From: Drosophila persimilis | Lineage: Eukaryota; Arthropoda; Insecta; Diptera; Drosophilidae | Direction: 5' to 3' | DNA: 64,000 bases | Assembly: GCF_003286085.1 (NCBI RefSeq) | Contig: NW_020825294.1 | Span: forward strand, 12,856,501 to 12,920,500 | In this document: piece by piece, positions 10,205 through 20,634 of the stretch | Layout of the letters: every line of letters starts with the position of its first letter | How positions within the stretch are numbered: the stretch's first letter is position 1 | Notes under the pieces: model-generated | What the model was told of the DNA's origin: nothing | Databases searched by the model: none | The model's input: only the letters and a program-made list of their open reading frames with translations | Program-made: the position numbers and the translations under genes

Positions 10205-13200
10205 ATGGCAGAAAAGCTGCCAGCCAATAGCGTAAGTGGAAAGAGATTGTGGGTGCACTGAAACAATACCTGTCTCTTGTCTAGGACTCTGGAACGGACA
10301 GCACTGAGGAGGAGGAAGAAGTTGAGCCCAAATTCAAGTACCAGCGCATAGCCAACGATCTCAAGAATATACTCAACGCAGATGTGGTCACATGCACTGC
10401 TGTGCATTCCAAGGTTGGCAAAATTCCCCTTCCCTTCCCTTCCCAAAGTTCCACGGGTCTTTCCTACTAAAGAGATTGCAGTTTCTTATATTTGGCACGT
10501 TTCGTGGACGCGTCTACCTGCTGGATCACCAAGGAAACTCGGTCGAGTCGAATCTGAGCAGCACCGAGCAGCACACACACAAAGTGGCAGTTAACCAGGT
10601 CGACGTCGACCCAAAGGGCGAGTATGTTGCCACATGCTCCGACGATGGCAAGGTGAGTCATTTTGTTGTATGGTGGGTGGATGCGGCAATCACACACAGG
10701 CATTTTTTTGCAGGTCAACATAACAGGGCTCTTCAGCTGCGAGAACAATCAGAATCTTAGTTTTGGAAAGTGCATCAAAGTTGTGGCCTTAGATCCGGAT
10801 CCAAAGTCTCGCGTCAGACGGTTCATAGTGGGTATGTTCAGTCCACATTTGTGGATCCAACGTCTGTTCTAACTGGCTCACCCTAGGCGAGGACAAACTC
10901 ACCCTATATGAGCGCAATCTCCTCAAGAAGCTGAAACCCACCGAGCTGTGTGCAGTCGAAGGCAGCGTCTTGTCGATTTGTTGGCAGGGGAACTTTGTGG
11001 CCTGGGCAAGCCACCTCGGCGTTCGCGTCTATGATTTAAGTGAGAAGTGCTCTTTAGGATTGATGAAATGGGAAGTTCCTTCGCAGGCGCGGCTCGAAAA
11101 CTTTCGCTGCCACTTGCGCTGGTCCAATGAGCACACATTGCTCATTGGCTGGGTGGACACCATCAGGATTTGTGTGATACGCAAGCGGAATGGGATTGAA
11201 GCCGCGTCTAGCAATTTACCGGGCTATGTTGTGGATCCCGGTAGGTACAGTGAACTTATGCAGCTATATTTAGTCGTATCTATTCTTTATTGCATTACAG
11301 TCTCGACATTTCAAACTACTTTCTATATTTGTGGACTGGCCCCACTGGCGTCCAACCAATTAGTGGTACTTGGCTATCGTAAAGAGCGCAGTGCAACATA
11401 CAAAGCTCTTCGACCCGTGCTGTGCGTCATTGAGTACAAGATGAATAGCAGCGAAGAGATCTGCACAGACAGTCTGACGCTCCGTGGCTTCGAGGAGTAC
11501 ACTGTCAACGACTACAGTCTAGGCTGCATAATTGAGGAGAATCGGTATTTTATTGTGGCTCCCAAGGATATTGTGGTGGCTAGTCTTATAGAAACGGACG
11601 ATCGTGTTGAGTGGCTGATTAAGCACAGGTAAATACTTCCTATTCATTGATTGCCTTTAGCCATATGCCATCATACGCCAGTCTTACGGTCCTACGGCTA
11701 GACAACTATGCTGTCGCAGCATTTATCCGAGGTCCGCGTCCAGTCATAGTAGTACGCCAGTAGGGTGCTTAGGCCAATTCCGCTACAATGTTGGCCGTGG
11801 TAGATTGCTCTCATCATTTCCTCAGTCCGCTTGTGCAAGAGCAAGTGATACGTTTGACACTTGCGGGCCATGTAAGCAGTATCAAACCGAGGATCGTGCC
11901 AGCGATAAACGTGCCGCAGCGGGGATAGCCAGGTGCCAACCGACACATCTTCCGAAACGTACGTGGAGAGCAGCTGAGAATTATTAACGACATGCTCGCA
12001 GAGCTTTCGGGAGAGCACATATCCACCACCCAGAGCATAGGGTAAATAGCTTTTGCTCAGATAATAATTAGTCTCCTTCCAGGGACCTTTTCTCTTGACT
12101 ACTGCCCGCCCGTTGAAGTAGCCCCAATAGAGCTGCGGCAGGGGCTCGTGCCCGTATTCTGGTGTCTTGCGCAGCATCTTGCGATCGTAGGAAATCAGCT
12201 CATTGAGCAAATGGTCCAATTTAACGTACGTATCGTCGTCTACTTTGAGCAGATAGGAGAAATTGAAGTGATGCGTCACTGCATCCAGGGCCTGCAGCAA
12301 TTTCTCTGTGAGATTGCCGTAAGTGTCTGCCAGCCGTGGGAGCAGTAGGAGATCTTTGTGTTGCACCTGCTCACTTATCAACTCAGACTTCAGACCGCTG
12401 GGTATCTGCTCAGTGCCGATCGCGAAGAGGTGCTTTACTTTAATCTTCCGCTGGGTTCTTTGTGATCCCTTGCTAGATAGGCTCTCCTGCCAGCTTATAA
12501 ATTTCCTTAAGCGGACTGCTTGTTGAGCAACCAATTCCATTTGCAAGTGCCCATTGGGGCCATAGGTAGGTAAATAGATATGATCTTCGGGATAGTATGG
12601 CTGCTGCAGAGGCTGCACCAATCGAAGCCAGGTCTCTCGAATGCCATTCCGCTGCTCCACATTGCGGGGGCCGCTCAGCACTAGCACTATGAGAAACAGA
12701 TCCGGGTGCGGCTCCAATTTAGGCACTCCACTCCGGTGGGACGGGCATTTGTCCACTGAACTCAGTATTTTTGTAATAAAACTGCCAAAAAAGAAGGCAG
12801 TTATGGCGGTGAAAAGGGTCACAAGATTGTTTAAGCGCCGCATATTTTTGGTGGACACTCGTCGTTTTACGTTTTTCGTGGATCACGACGAGGACAGTAC
12901 AGCGAATAAATATATTTCTTAAGGCCTGTGCTGTTCGTTGATTCTATTTACTTTCTGCACGCTTTAATTACATATTACATTCCAACAGTAAATTCGAGGA
13001 GGCTATCGACCTGATATCGACACATGGCGGCAGCTTGCCAATTCTTTCAGTTGCCAGGTGCGTCCTAATATTTCTATATATATCTTAGCACAATAATTTG
13101 CTTAACATAGCTGAAATATATATTACTTGAATTTATTGTTAAACAATAGCAAACAAAGTAACCTAACAAAATATCGATAGTAATATGTAATCGATGAAAC

Positions 13201-14847
13201 GCAAATTTGAGCATTAATAACTTCCAACCGGAATATCTGATTTCACAGGTTGTATATAAACCACTTGCTGACGCTCAAACAATACGAAGATGCTGCCAAA
13301 CTTTGCCTGCGAATGCTAGGCAACAATAAAGCGCTTTGGGAAGAGGAGGTCTTCAAGTTTGTCAAATGTCAACAATTGCGCTCTGTTAGTGCCTACTTGC
13401 CGACCTCCGAGGACTGCAAATTGGATCCCCATGTCTATGAAATGGTTTTGTACGAGTTTCTGAAGTTTGACGCCAAGGGGTTTCTTAACCTGATCAAGGA
13501 ATGGCCGCCGCAGCTCTACGACGGGTTGGCGGTGATAAATGCCATACATGACAACTTTCGCAAACAGAATGCGAACGAATTGCTAGAATCGCTTGCCCTC
13601 CTCTACTCGTATCAAGGGGACTTCGAGAGCGCCTTGCGGATGTATTTAAAGTAAGTACTTCGATTATTAACGGATACCCAGTCAATATTTTGGTTTGAAG
13701 ATTACAGAACAAGGATGTTTTTGAATTAATACGTCGCTATGAGCTCTACGATGTAATTTCTAAATTAATCATTCCACTCATTCACTTGGATCGCGATAGA
13801 GCCTTCAAGATATTACTGGACAAAAAAAAAATAAAGCCTGAAGTCGTCGTGCAGCAGCTAGAACAGAATCAGGAGTACCTATACTGGGTATACATTCTAT
13901 ATATATACATATATACATATATAAACCTCAAAACAGCAGAATAACCACTCTTGCCCTTTTTTAGTTCTTGGACGAACTTCATAAGATCAACAGCAGCAAT
14001 GTATTTCAACGAAAATTAGTCGAGTTGTATGCAAAATACGATCGGTCGAAACTATTGCCCTTCCTGCGACGTTCCAAGGAATATGTCATACAGGATGCGT
14101 TGGCCATTTGCAAGCGCGAAGGTTTCTACCCGGAAATGGTCTACTTGCTTGGCTGCATGGGCGGAGTAGAAGCTGTAGAAGCCCTTAATATCATCATTCA
14201 CAGTGTACGGTATACCTACTACAAAAGTTTAAATGCAACGTTTGATCGAGGATTTTCTTTTTCAGATAAGCGACATTGAAATGGCTATTGAGTTTTGCAA
14301 GGAGCACAATGACAATGATCTGTGGAATGTGCTTATTGATGAGTCCATAAAGCAGCCCGAAATAGTGACGAAGGTCTTGGACGGCATTGTCGGTTAGTTA
14401 TTCAATTACACCTAATTTTCTTCTCAAAATGTACCGTCTCAACTCGTTTCTTCTCTTTTAGACTATGTGAATCCGGAGATAGTAGTTAGTAAAATAAAAC
14501 TTGGACAGACCATACCAAATCTGCGTGAATCGGTAATTAAAATGCTCTGGCACTACAACAGCCAAAAGGAGGTGCTCTGCACGTCCCATGAGATTCAACT
14601 GGACGACTATTTTGACAGCCATTCAGAAGTGGTTGCCTTTCGGCGACGTGCTCAGCATGTATCCTACGACCACCACTGTCCTCAATGCCATCGTCCAGTT
14701 CTGATGAAAAGCACGTCCCACCGCAATGGCCTAGTTGCATTCAAATGTGGTCATATCTACCACCAGTTGTGTATTCCCGGTAGTACCACCAGTGGGCAAT
14801 GCGGCGAGTGCAATATGGGGAACAGTGATCGAAGCGAGGAGGAGTAG
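10205..14847 (+). CDS. lt: light: Vps41 subunit of the HOPS complex
   Basis: Vps41 homologue, 845 residues, acting in fusion of late endosomes and pigment granules with lysosomes. The CDS is join(10205..10231, 10285..10413, 10482..10652, 10714..10831, 10887..11240, 11301..11628, 12989..13057, 13249..13650, 13701..13887, 13965..14204, 14266..14392, 14462..14847), all GT-AG and frame-consistent. It has an acidic N-terminus ([15 protein letters not shown]), a beta-propeller region, a clathrin-heavy-chain-repeat region and a C-terminal RING-type finger (CPQCHRP ... [10 protein letters not shown] ... CGEC). Two junctions were chosen by frame: exon 9 uses TTTGAAG/ATTACAG and exon 10 ends at AGT before GTACGG. 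The 1.36-kb sixth intron holds an opposite-strand gene. In D. melanogaster this gene is heterochromatic with large transposon-filled introns; here it is compact. Confidence 0.96.
11698..12858 (-). CDS. Beta-1,3-galactosyltransferase 6-like enzyme nested in a light intron
   Basis: Intronless 386-residue type II Golgi enzyme of glycosyltransferase family 31. Residues 12-31 form a signal anchor; the catalytic domain follows. The metal-binding motif is [13 protein letters not shown], with DDD at 207-209. The motifs [10 protein letters not shown] and EDVSVGTWL and a cysteine-containing end match B3GALT6, which adds the second galactose of the proteoglycan linker tetrasaccharide; D. melanogaster beta3GalTII is the likely counterpart. 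It lies wholly inside the sixth intron of light (11629-12988) on the opposite strand. An intron-poor gene within an intron suggests old retroposition, but absence of introns is the only sign of that. Confidence 0.93.
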   Translation of the reverse strand: MSTKNMRRLNNLVTLFTAITAFFFGSFITKILSSVDKCPSHRSGVPKLEPHPDLFLIVLVLSGPRNVEQRNGIRETWLRLVQPLQQPYYPEDHIYLPTYGPNGHLQMELVAQQAVRLRKFISWQESLSSKGSQRTQRKIKVKHLFAIGTEQIPSGLKSELISEQVQHKDLLLLPRLADTYGNLTEKLLQALDAVTHHFNFSYLLKVDDDTYVKLDHLLNELISYDRKMLRKTPEYGHEPLPQLYWGYFNGRAVVKRKGPWKETNYYLSKSYLPYALGGGYVLSRKLCEHVVNNSQLLSTYVSEDVSVGTWLSPLRHVYRWHDPRFDTAYMARKCQTYHLLLHKRTEEMMRAIYHGQHCSGIGLSTLLAYYYDWTRTSDKCCDSIVV

Positions 14848-15203
14848 TCCGGACGTGGATGTGTTTTACCTAATTAAGAATTACATTCTCCTAATCTTCA
14901 GGATGCATTTTTCAACTGTTAGCTTTAAGATTTGCGTGATTGTTTATTTATTCCTTTTATTTAAAATAAATATTGAATTTGACACCGATTCTACTTTAGT
15001 TTCGAATGGAAAAAGCCATTTGTACTAAAACGTATTAATTCGTTATCGAATCCCCGAACAAATAAAAACAACTTTCTGCCGTTTTCCGTAATAGAAACAA
15101 CTTGCGGCATTTAACGTGACACAGACACATTGGCAATTGTTTCTCACTACAATTTTTATTTCTTTTTCACACCAATACGAACTGCAACAGGTGATAAGCG
15201 CAC
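14848..15203. other. Convergent 3' UTRs of light and RpL5
   Basis: This 356-bp stretch separates the stop codons of two convergent genes. It is AT-rich with AATAAA-like words near 14966 and 15060. No gene is seen. Confidence 0.6.
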
Positions 15204-16574
15204 CTAGGCCTCAGTCTCGGACTGAAGCTTGGCCACATAGGCGGCCTTGTGGGCGGCAATCTTAGTCTTGCGCTGCTCGTTTGTGAGTTTCTTAGCATTC
15301 CACCTCTTCTTCGTAACGCCAGATGTCTTTTTGGCGGCGACCTTGTGGGTAGGGTCGTTACGAATGGCCTGGTGGGCTTTTTTATAGATATCCTCAAGCT
15401 GCAAGAAATGCACATAATTAGCAAAACAAAATCAAAAATCCTTCTATCGGAGTGAAATGTGCAACCATAACAGGAAGTGCGATCCATTGAAGGGATTTAA
15501 CTTCGAACACAGGTCACTGGGTTTTCCTGTGGTCCACTTTTGGCACAGCCAGCGTTGTGGGTGACAGAACGCAGCAGTAATTTTGAAAATGGACGTAGAC
15601 CTAGAAGTATCTTTTTACTTACATCATCAGCACGGATGCCCAGTTTGATGTAACGGCTGAACTGGCGCTTGAAGCTCTCCTCGTCTTCCTCCTCCAGAGT
15701 GCGCATGTAGTCGGCAACATGCTGACCGAATATGTGAGCGCGATGCACATCAGCATTGAAGCTCTTGGTCTCTGCAGAGTAGCCGGGGAAACGCTTCACA
15801 GAGTGTGGAATGTTCAGTCCACCATCAACAGCGCCCTTCATGGCACCGAACACACGAGCTCCGGTTGTGGTGCGCGCCAAACCGACATCCAAGAAGCAAC
15901 GGAAAGCACCAGGTCCATCGTCGACTGGTTCCACGTTGAACTCCTCTCCCGTCACTTCAGTGCAGCCGGCATACAGAGAGTCCAGGCCCAACTTGTTCAG
16001 CACACGACGGGCAACCAGAAGGCCAGTGCAGTATGCAGCGGCATAGTTAGTCAAACCGACCTAAAATAATAACAAAATAAAACATGATTATTCACCCGAC
16101 TTTGATCTTGAATCAAATTTCGCTATTCCACTCACCTTAATGCCATACTTCGGCAACTCGTGGGAGTAGGCGGCACACACAACGCGGTCACCCTCAATGC
16201 GAGCATATGCGATCTGGACAGTGATGTCCTTGTTGGAGAGACGTACAATCAAACGGTACTTGGGCGTGTTGTACTTGTTCTTATCCTGGAACGTCAAGCG
16301 CTTCCTGGCATAGTAATCGGTCTTACCCTCACGACGCCTGCGGAATTTAACCTGGTAGCGCTTGAAGTACTGCTTGTTCTTGACTACCTTAACGAAACCC
16401 TGCAATAGGCGAAACAAACAGAAACACAGAAAAATCAAGTTAGTCTCGACACGAAAATCAATCCAACGATTATTGCGGCATCTTCGAGCTCTTTCAAAAA
16501 GTTTAAAGGTTTTTAGATAGCACACAAACTGATTTAGGCATTTATTCTGATATAGGACTGAAAATGCTCACCAT
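15204..16574 (-). CDS. RpL5: Ribosomal protein L5 (uL18)
   Basis: Large-subunit ribosomal protein of 299 residues that binds 5S rRNA. The CDS is complement(join(15204..15398, 15623..16060, 16136..16399, 16572..16574)), and the length is exactly that expected for the Drosophila protein. The first coding exon supplies only the ATG; it is spliced to GGTTTCGTTAAG to give MGFVKVV. Hallmark segments are [35 protein letters not shown] and the basic C-terminus ending KLQSETEA. Upstream on the minus strand the CTTCCTTTTCTTTTTC tract (about 16628-16645) looks like a 5' TOP transcription start. In D. melanogaster it is a near neighbour of light in heterochromatin. Confidence 0.98.
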
Positions 16575-17349
16575 TTTTCACTTTTCAATGAAAATTTAAC
16601 ACCGAAAACACGATGTCTTACACGAAGGTGAAAAAGAAAAGGAAGGAGCAGTGTGACCACTTGGTCTGAACTTTAGAAAAAATACCAAAATATACCATCT
16701 CATTTTTGAGATATACCGCAAAAATATAAAGAGTAATATACCGAACTGGCTGGAGGTCGACCTGGACGGATCCTGCTGCTGCTGCACATTTTTCACCAGC
16801 AAAGCGCACAAAAAAAGATGACACTACTTGGCGAGCAGAGATCGGCAAAGAATGCCTAGAAGAGCAGAAGGAGCATCACAGGAAGAAGGAGGAACATGAT
16901 GAAAGTCGGGAAAAGCTCGTCCAAACACATTTTTAAAATAATCTGTTGGTAGTGTTAAGAAATAAAAATTAAATAAGTTTTTAATTTTCATTACGGTCCA
17001 CACAATATTATGACTGGCTTTTGTTTTTTTTATTTTTGGGCAGATACTTAGTCAAGCATCTCATCCTCGTCAAAGTTATAGTCATCATCATTATTTATAT
17101 GCAGCAACATTATTAGTTGGTGCAAGAATACATATATGTATTTTACTGTTGAACCACAAGCTTACAAGGTTTTGCAGTTCCGAAAATTTCCCAGTTATAT
17201 CCATCTGGGATATTCCTAAGCCACACCACTAACCATACAGTATATAGTTCAGGTCATACTAGAAAGCGTCACACGATGGGTTACCAGTTTGAATACCCCA
17301 GAGACTTCGGCTCTGGCGTTCGGGTGCTGACGCGTCATCATGAGAGAGC
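16575..17349. other. RpL5 promoter and non-coding sequence
   Basis: After the RpL5 start region (16575-16650) comes AT-rich DNA containing ATACCAAAATATACC-type words (16682-16745), also present near 58431. No supported gene is seen. The stretch 16830-16935 could be decayed coding sequence (EECLEEQKEHHRKKEEHDES in plus frame), but it is too short to call. Confidence 0.4.
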
Positions 17350-18960
17350 GCAGAGAGAACATCTTTGCGAGAATTTTGCGAGCTGTTTATGATATCATTT
17401 GCGAGCACTTTATGATATCTTTTGCGAGATGAAAGTAATATGAAAAGGGACGCACAATTTTTTTTTGTTTTTTATAATTTTTAATTTTGGTGGTACATAA
17501 ATAGATTAAACGAGGGGGAACGTTGTGAGTTGCTGCGGACACCGCAACTCTACGGTTATACCCGATACTAAGTCAGTATGGCTCTCCTCCAGCAGGCGGC
17601 GTCTAATATTAAACGACACGACAAAGAGTGCGTGCGAGAGAGACAGAAAATCAGTCTGAGCGTGACGTCGGGCGCTGCGTAGCCAATGCAAATTGATTTG
17701 TTCCTTTTGGCTACAAAAATTATCTGATCTGATCCAGATTCAGCAATCTGATAGATATGGTCGTTATCTATGATTCTGCGTTTTTAGTTTTCTCAAATCT
17801 GCAATATTGTGGATGCAACAGATTTTCGTCCTTTGTGGGGGCGGAAGGGGGTGGGGCGAAATTTTGAGATATACGTTTTATAGTGAGATCTAACAGGAGT
17901 GCGGATACTAAATTTGGTTACTCTAGCTTTAATAGTCTCTGAGATTTGTGAATATCCCCAGATTTGCATCCTTTGCGGGGGCGGAAGGGGGTGTGGCGAA
18001 ATTTTGAAACAAACTCGTCTCGGTCCGATATATTAGGAGTGTGGATACCAAATTTGGTTGCACTAGCTTTTATAGTCTCTGAGATCTAGGCGCTAATGTT
18101 TTACTCTAAGCAAAGCCGCCTATGCTACGTGTGTGTTAGAGAGAGACAGGGCGAGAAAAAATGAAATTGTTTTCTTGATGCTGGCTATAATAATAATACG
18201 ATCCAATTCAGATTCCGCAGTCTAAAAGATATGGTCATTCTCTACGATCTGCGTTTTTGGTTTTCTCGTATCTTTAAAATTGTGGATGCCACAGATTTTC
18301 GGCCTTTGTGGGGGCGGAAGTGGGCGGGGCAAAGTTTTGAAATATTTTTGTAGCAGTGACATATTACAGAAGTCTGGATCCAAAACATCGTTGCTCTAGC
18401 TCTTATAGTCTTTGAGCATTAGGCGCTGAAGGGGACGGACAGACGGACAGACGGACGGACGGACAGACAGACAGGGCTCAATCGACTCGGCTATTGATGC
18501 TGATCAAGAATATATATACTTTATAGGGTCGGAAACGATTCCTTCTGGACGTTACACACATCCACTTTTACCACAAATCTAATATACCCCAATACTCATT
18601 TTGAGTATCGGGTATAATTATATTAGTGAATTAAATTTAATTTGTTTTTGCCCCTTAGACATTCTGCCCTGGGCGTACTGGAAGAATTTTTGTGTGATTC
18701 GGTCGAAATCGGCGTCCTCTAACGAAAATCTTTCATTAAATCTCGCTGTAAAAAAATAATCATGTTTATTATATTACAATATATATATTAATTTGAAAAT
18801 AATACTTACTACGGATGGCTAGAGTAACCCGCCAGCCCCTAATGCACTTTTTTGCCTCTGTGCCCCGCCAAGAGCACTGTCGTGCGACCTCGTCGGACAC
18901 AATTGAACGCCGAGAACTCCGAATCCATTTGTCGAATGCTTTCTCGCCCGACATCATTAA
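17350..18960 (-). repeat. Unidentified repeated element, copy A (split by mini-me)
   Basis: The parts 17350-17490 and 18740-18960 resemble 58895-59170 in the same order. The left part shares TTTATGATATCTTTTGCGAG; the right part shares ACTACGGATGGCT/ACTACGGATTGCT and GCCTCTGTGCC..CG(C)CAAGAGCACTG. On the minus strand the right part reads as coding: MMSGEKAFDKWIRSSRRS through CSWRGTEAKK, then a GTAAGT donor (about 18806-18811), an ACAG acceptor near 18747 and an open continuation (DADFDRITQKFFQYAQG) to about 18655. A mini-me element (17511-18617) interrupts it. It may be a diverged transposon gene or a duplicated host gene; I do not recognise the protein. Confidence 0.5.
17511..18617 (+). mobile_element. 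mini-me/DINE-1-type element, full long form
   Basis: Complete 1107-bp non-coding element from CGAGGGGGAACG to TATCGGGTATAA. It has the 14-bp subterminal inverted pair, three copies of a GATTTTCG/GGGGGCGGAAG module (about 17821, 17950 and 18295), the GACG/GACA microsatellite (18433-18472) and the AATATATA block. It is flanked by AAA on the left and TTA on the right with no target duplication. It carries no protein and is presumably moved in trans by a Helitron-like enzyme. Confidence 0.85.
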
Positions 18961-18961
18961 C

Positions 18962-19203
18962 TCTGCGGGTGGGGCAAAATTCTGAGATATACGTTTTATA
19001 GTGAGATCTAACAGAAGTGCGGATACTTAATTTGGTTACTCTAGCGTTAATAGTCTCTTAGATTTGTGGATGCCCCAGATTTTCGTCCTTTGCGGGGGCG
19101 GAAGGGGGTGTGGCGAAATGTGGACACGAAACGGTCAAGGTCCGATATCACAGGAGTGTGGATACCAAATTTGGTTGCTCTGGCTCTTATAGGTTCTATA
19201 GCT
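18962..19203 (+). mobile_element. Internal fragment of a mini-me-type element
   Basis: This is an end-less piece of the same family, containing the AAATTCTGAGATATACG, TTTGGTTACTCTAGCG and CCTTTGCGGGGGCGGAAG blocks. It is closest to the fragment at 44650-44885 (both share TCTAGCGTTAATAGTCTC). It starts against the coding-like repeat and ends against LINE sequence near 19205, so it was truncated or captured in a rearrangement. Confidence 0.75.
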
Positions 19204-19204
19204 A

Positions 19205-20462
19205 TAGCAATTTGCTATTAGCCTGATCTGGGTCCCGGGCCACCGGGACATCAAGGGTATAGCGGACGAGCTGGCTAGATCTGGCACTACAATCCCCCTT
19301 CTCCAAGACAATGGCCACCTGTAAGCTCATTATAAAAGAGCAATACAAGCGACTAACAAACGATATGTGGTAAATAGTGCCACGATATCGCACAACTTGG
19401 CAAACATGGCCGACCATGGACATGAAGCGCACCTCCGAGCTCCTCAAGTTAAGCAGGAAAAGGTGCAGCGTAGTCATACGTTCCCTCACGGGACACTGGC
19501 TAATAGCAAAGACTATACAATACCAAGATGTTGCATGAGGAACAAATTCTTTTTCAATTTTCGTTTGACGCTTCATGGTACGGGCGCGCGGGGCTATTAC
19601 TTCAATTCTCTTTTACGCTACCTTCGCCTCCGAAATGCTACTCGGCTTCGGCAATGCCTCGGTTAGCGTCGAGTCGGTGTGTCTCAAGAGAAAGAATACA
19701 AAAACAAAATATGAATCGTCTGCGTGCCGAAACCGTAGGGCAGCGTGGTCGCTGATGTCTTTGGCGCGGCACAGTGGGGACTCAGCCGAAATAGTAAAAA
19801 AATTGTATGAGTGCTTTAGATAAATTCTAATAGAGAATTTTCCAATCGAATTTTCCCACTGTGCCGCTCCAAAGACATCGGCGATCCGCGACCACCGCTT
19901 CGACGGTGCTGAGGCTCGAGAGTCCAGAATTGCCGAACAGACGAAACCGATGGGCAGCGGGGTCGCGGTAGAGACGAAGTACAAGCGAAAAGGGAATTGA
20001 AACCCCGCGCGCTCCCTCGGGACTTTTGGGTTCTAATGTTAGGACCGGCCATAGAACAGCTTTTTGGTCACTCATGCAACATCTTGGTATTGTATAGTCT
20101 TTGCTAATAGGCACCCACGCTAACAGGCTGGGGGCCCCATATAACGATTTTTGTCGCAGCTGTAGAGACGAGGAAGAGGAGGAGACAGTGGAACATCTGT
20201 TCTGCTCCTGCCCAGCTCTCAGCAGAAGAAGGCTACAGCACCTGGGCTCAGCCTTTCTACACGACATCTCAGAGATGTCCAAACTATGTTCCAGAAGGAT
20301 AGCGAACTTTGTGAGAGCATCTGGATGGGATAATTGCTGACAGGAAGTCTCACAACGCAGGAAGGAATGATCCTATGCGGTATCACAACGGGCCGAAACC
20401 GGCCTAAGTGTGACGGGCTCCGGGCGAGCCCGGCAGCCGCCTCAACCTAACCTAACCTAACC
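19205..20462 (+). mobile_element. LOA/Bilbo-like LINE, 3' fragment
   Basis: The 3' end of a non-LTR retrotransposon. The RNase H domain end reads LIWVPGHRDIKGIADELARS (19221-19280). A C-terminal finger-like region follows: CRSCRDEEEEETVEHLFCSC (20157-20213), then VRASGWDNC and a stop near 20340. The 3' end is a CCTAA-type tail (20439-20462). RNase H plus this C-terminal region is typical of the LOA clade, which includes Bilbo and TRIM of the obscura group. The coding region is split by a foldback transposon at 19507-20103 and has frame damage. Confidence 0.75.
19507..20103. mobile_element. Foldback/MITE-like element inserted in the LINE
   Basis: A 597-bp element with perfect 32-bp terminal inverted repeats (19507-19538 and 20072-20103, starting CAAAGACTATAC and ending GTATAGTCTTTG). 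It is flanked by the direct 7-bp duplication CTAATAG (19500-19506 and 20104-20110). Removing it restores a continuous LINE reading frame across the site. Inside, a second inverted block pairs 19741-19780 (CGTGGTCGC..TGATGTCTTTGG) with 19852-19896, so the whole unit can fold back. It has no coding capacity. CA..TG ends with a 7-bp duplication resemble the 1360/P-superfamily, but that assignment is tentative. Confidence 0.85.
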
Positions 20463-20634
20463 ATTGCTTATAAATTAAAGAATTTCGAACCGATCACTAA
20501 AATGCTACTCAAAAATCCCAGCGACATCATTAATTGGTATATTTAGTCGCTGCTAGTAACCCCGCATGTATTTCAAAAGATAATCGCGAAGCATTATACT
20601 CTTTGGAAATTCTTCTTGAAGATCCATCTCTTTA

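Noticed and set aside
15399..15622. Possible snoRNA in the last RpL5 intron
   Set aside because: I could not find matching C/D boxes or a convincing pair of H/ACA hairpins by eye.
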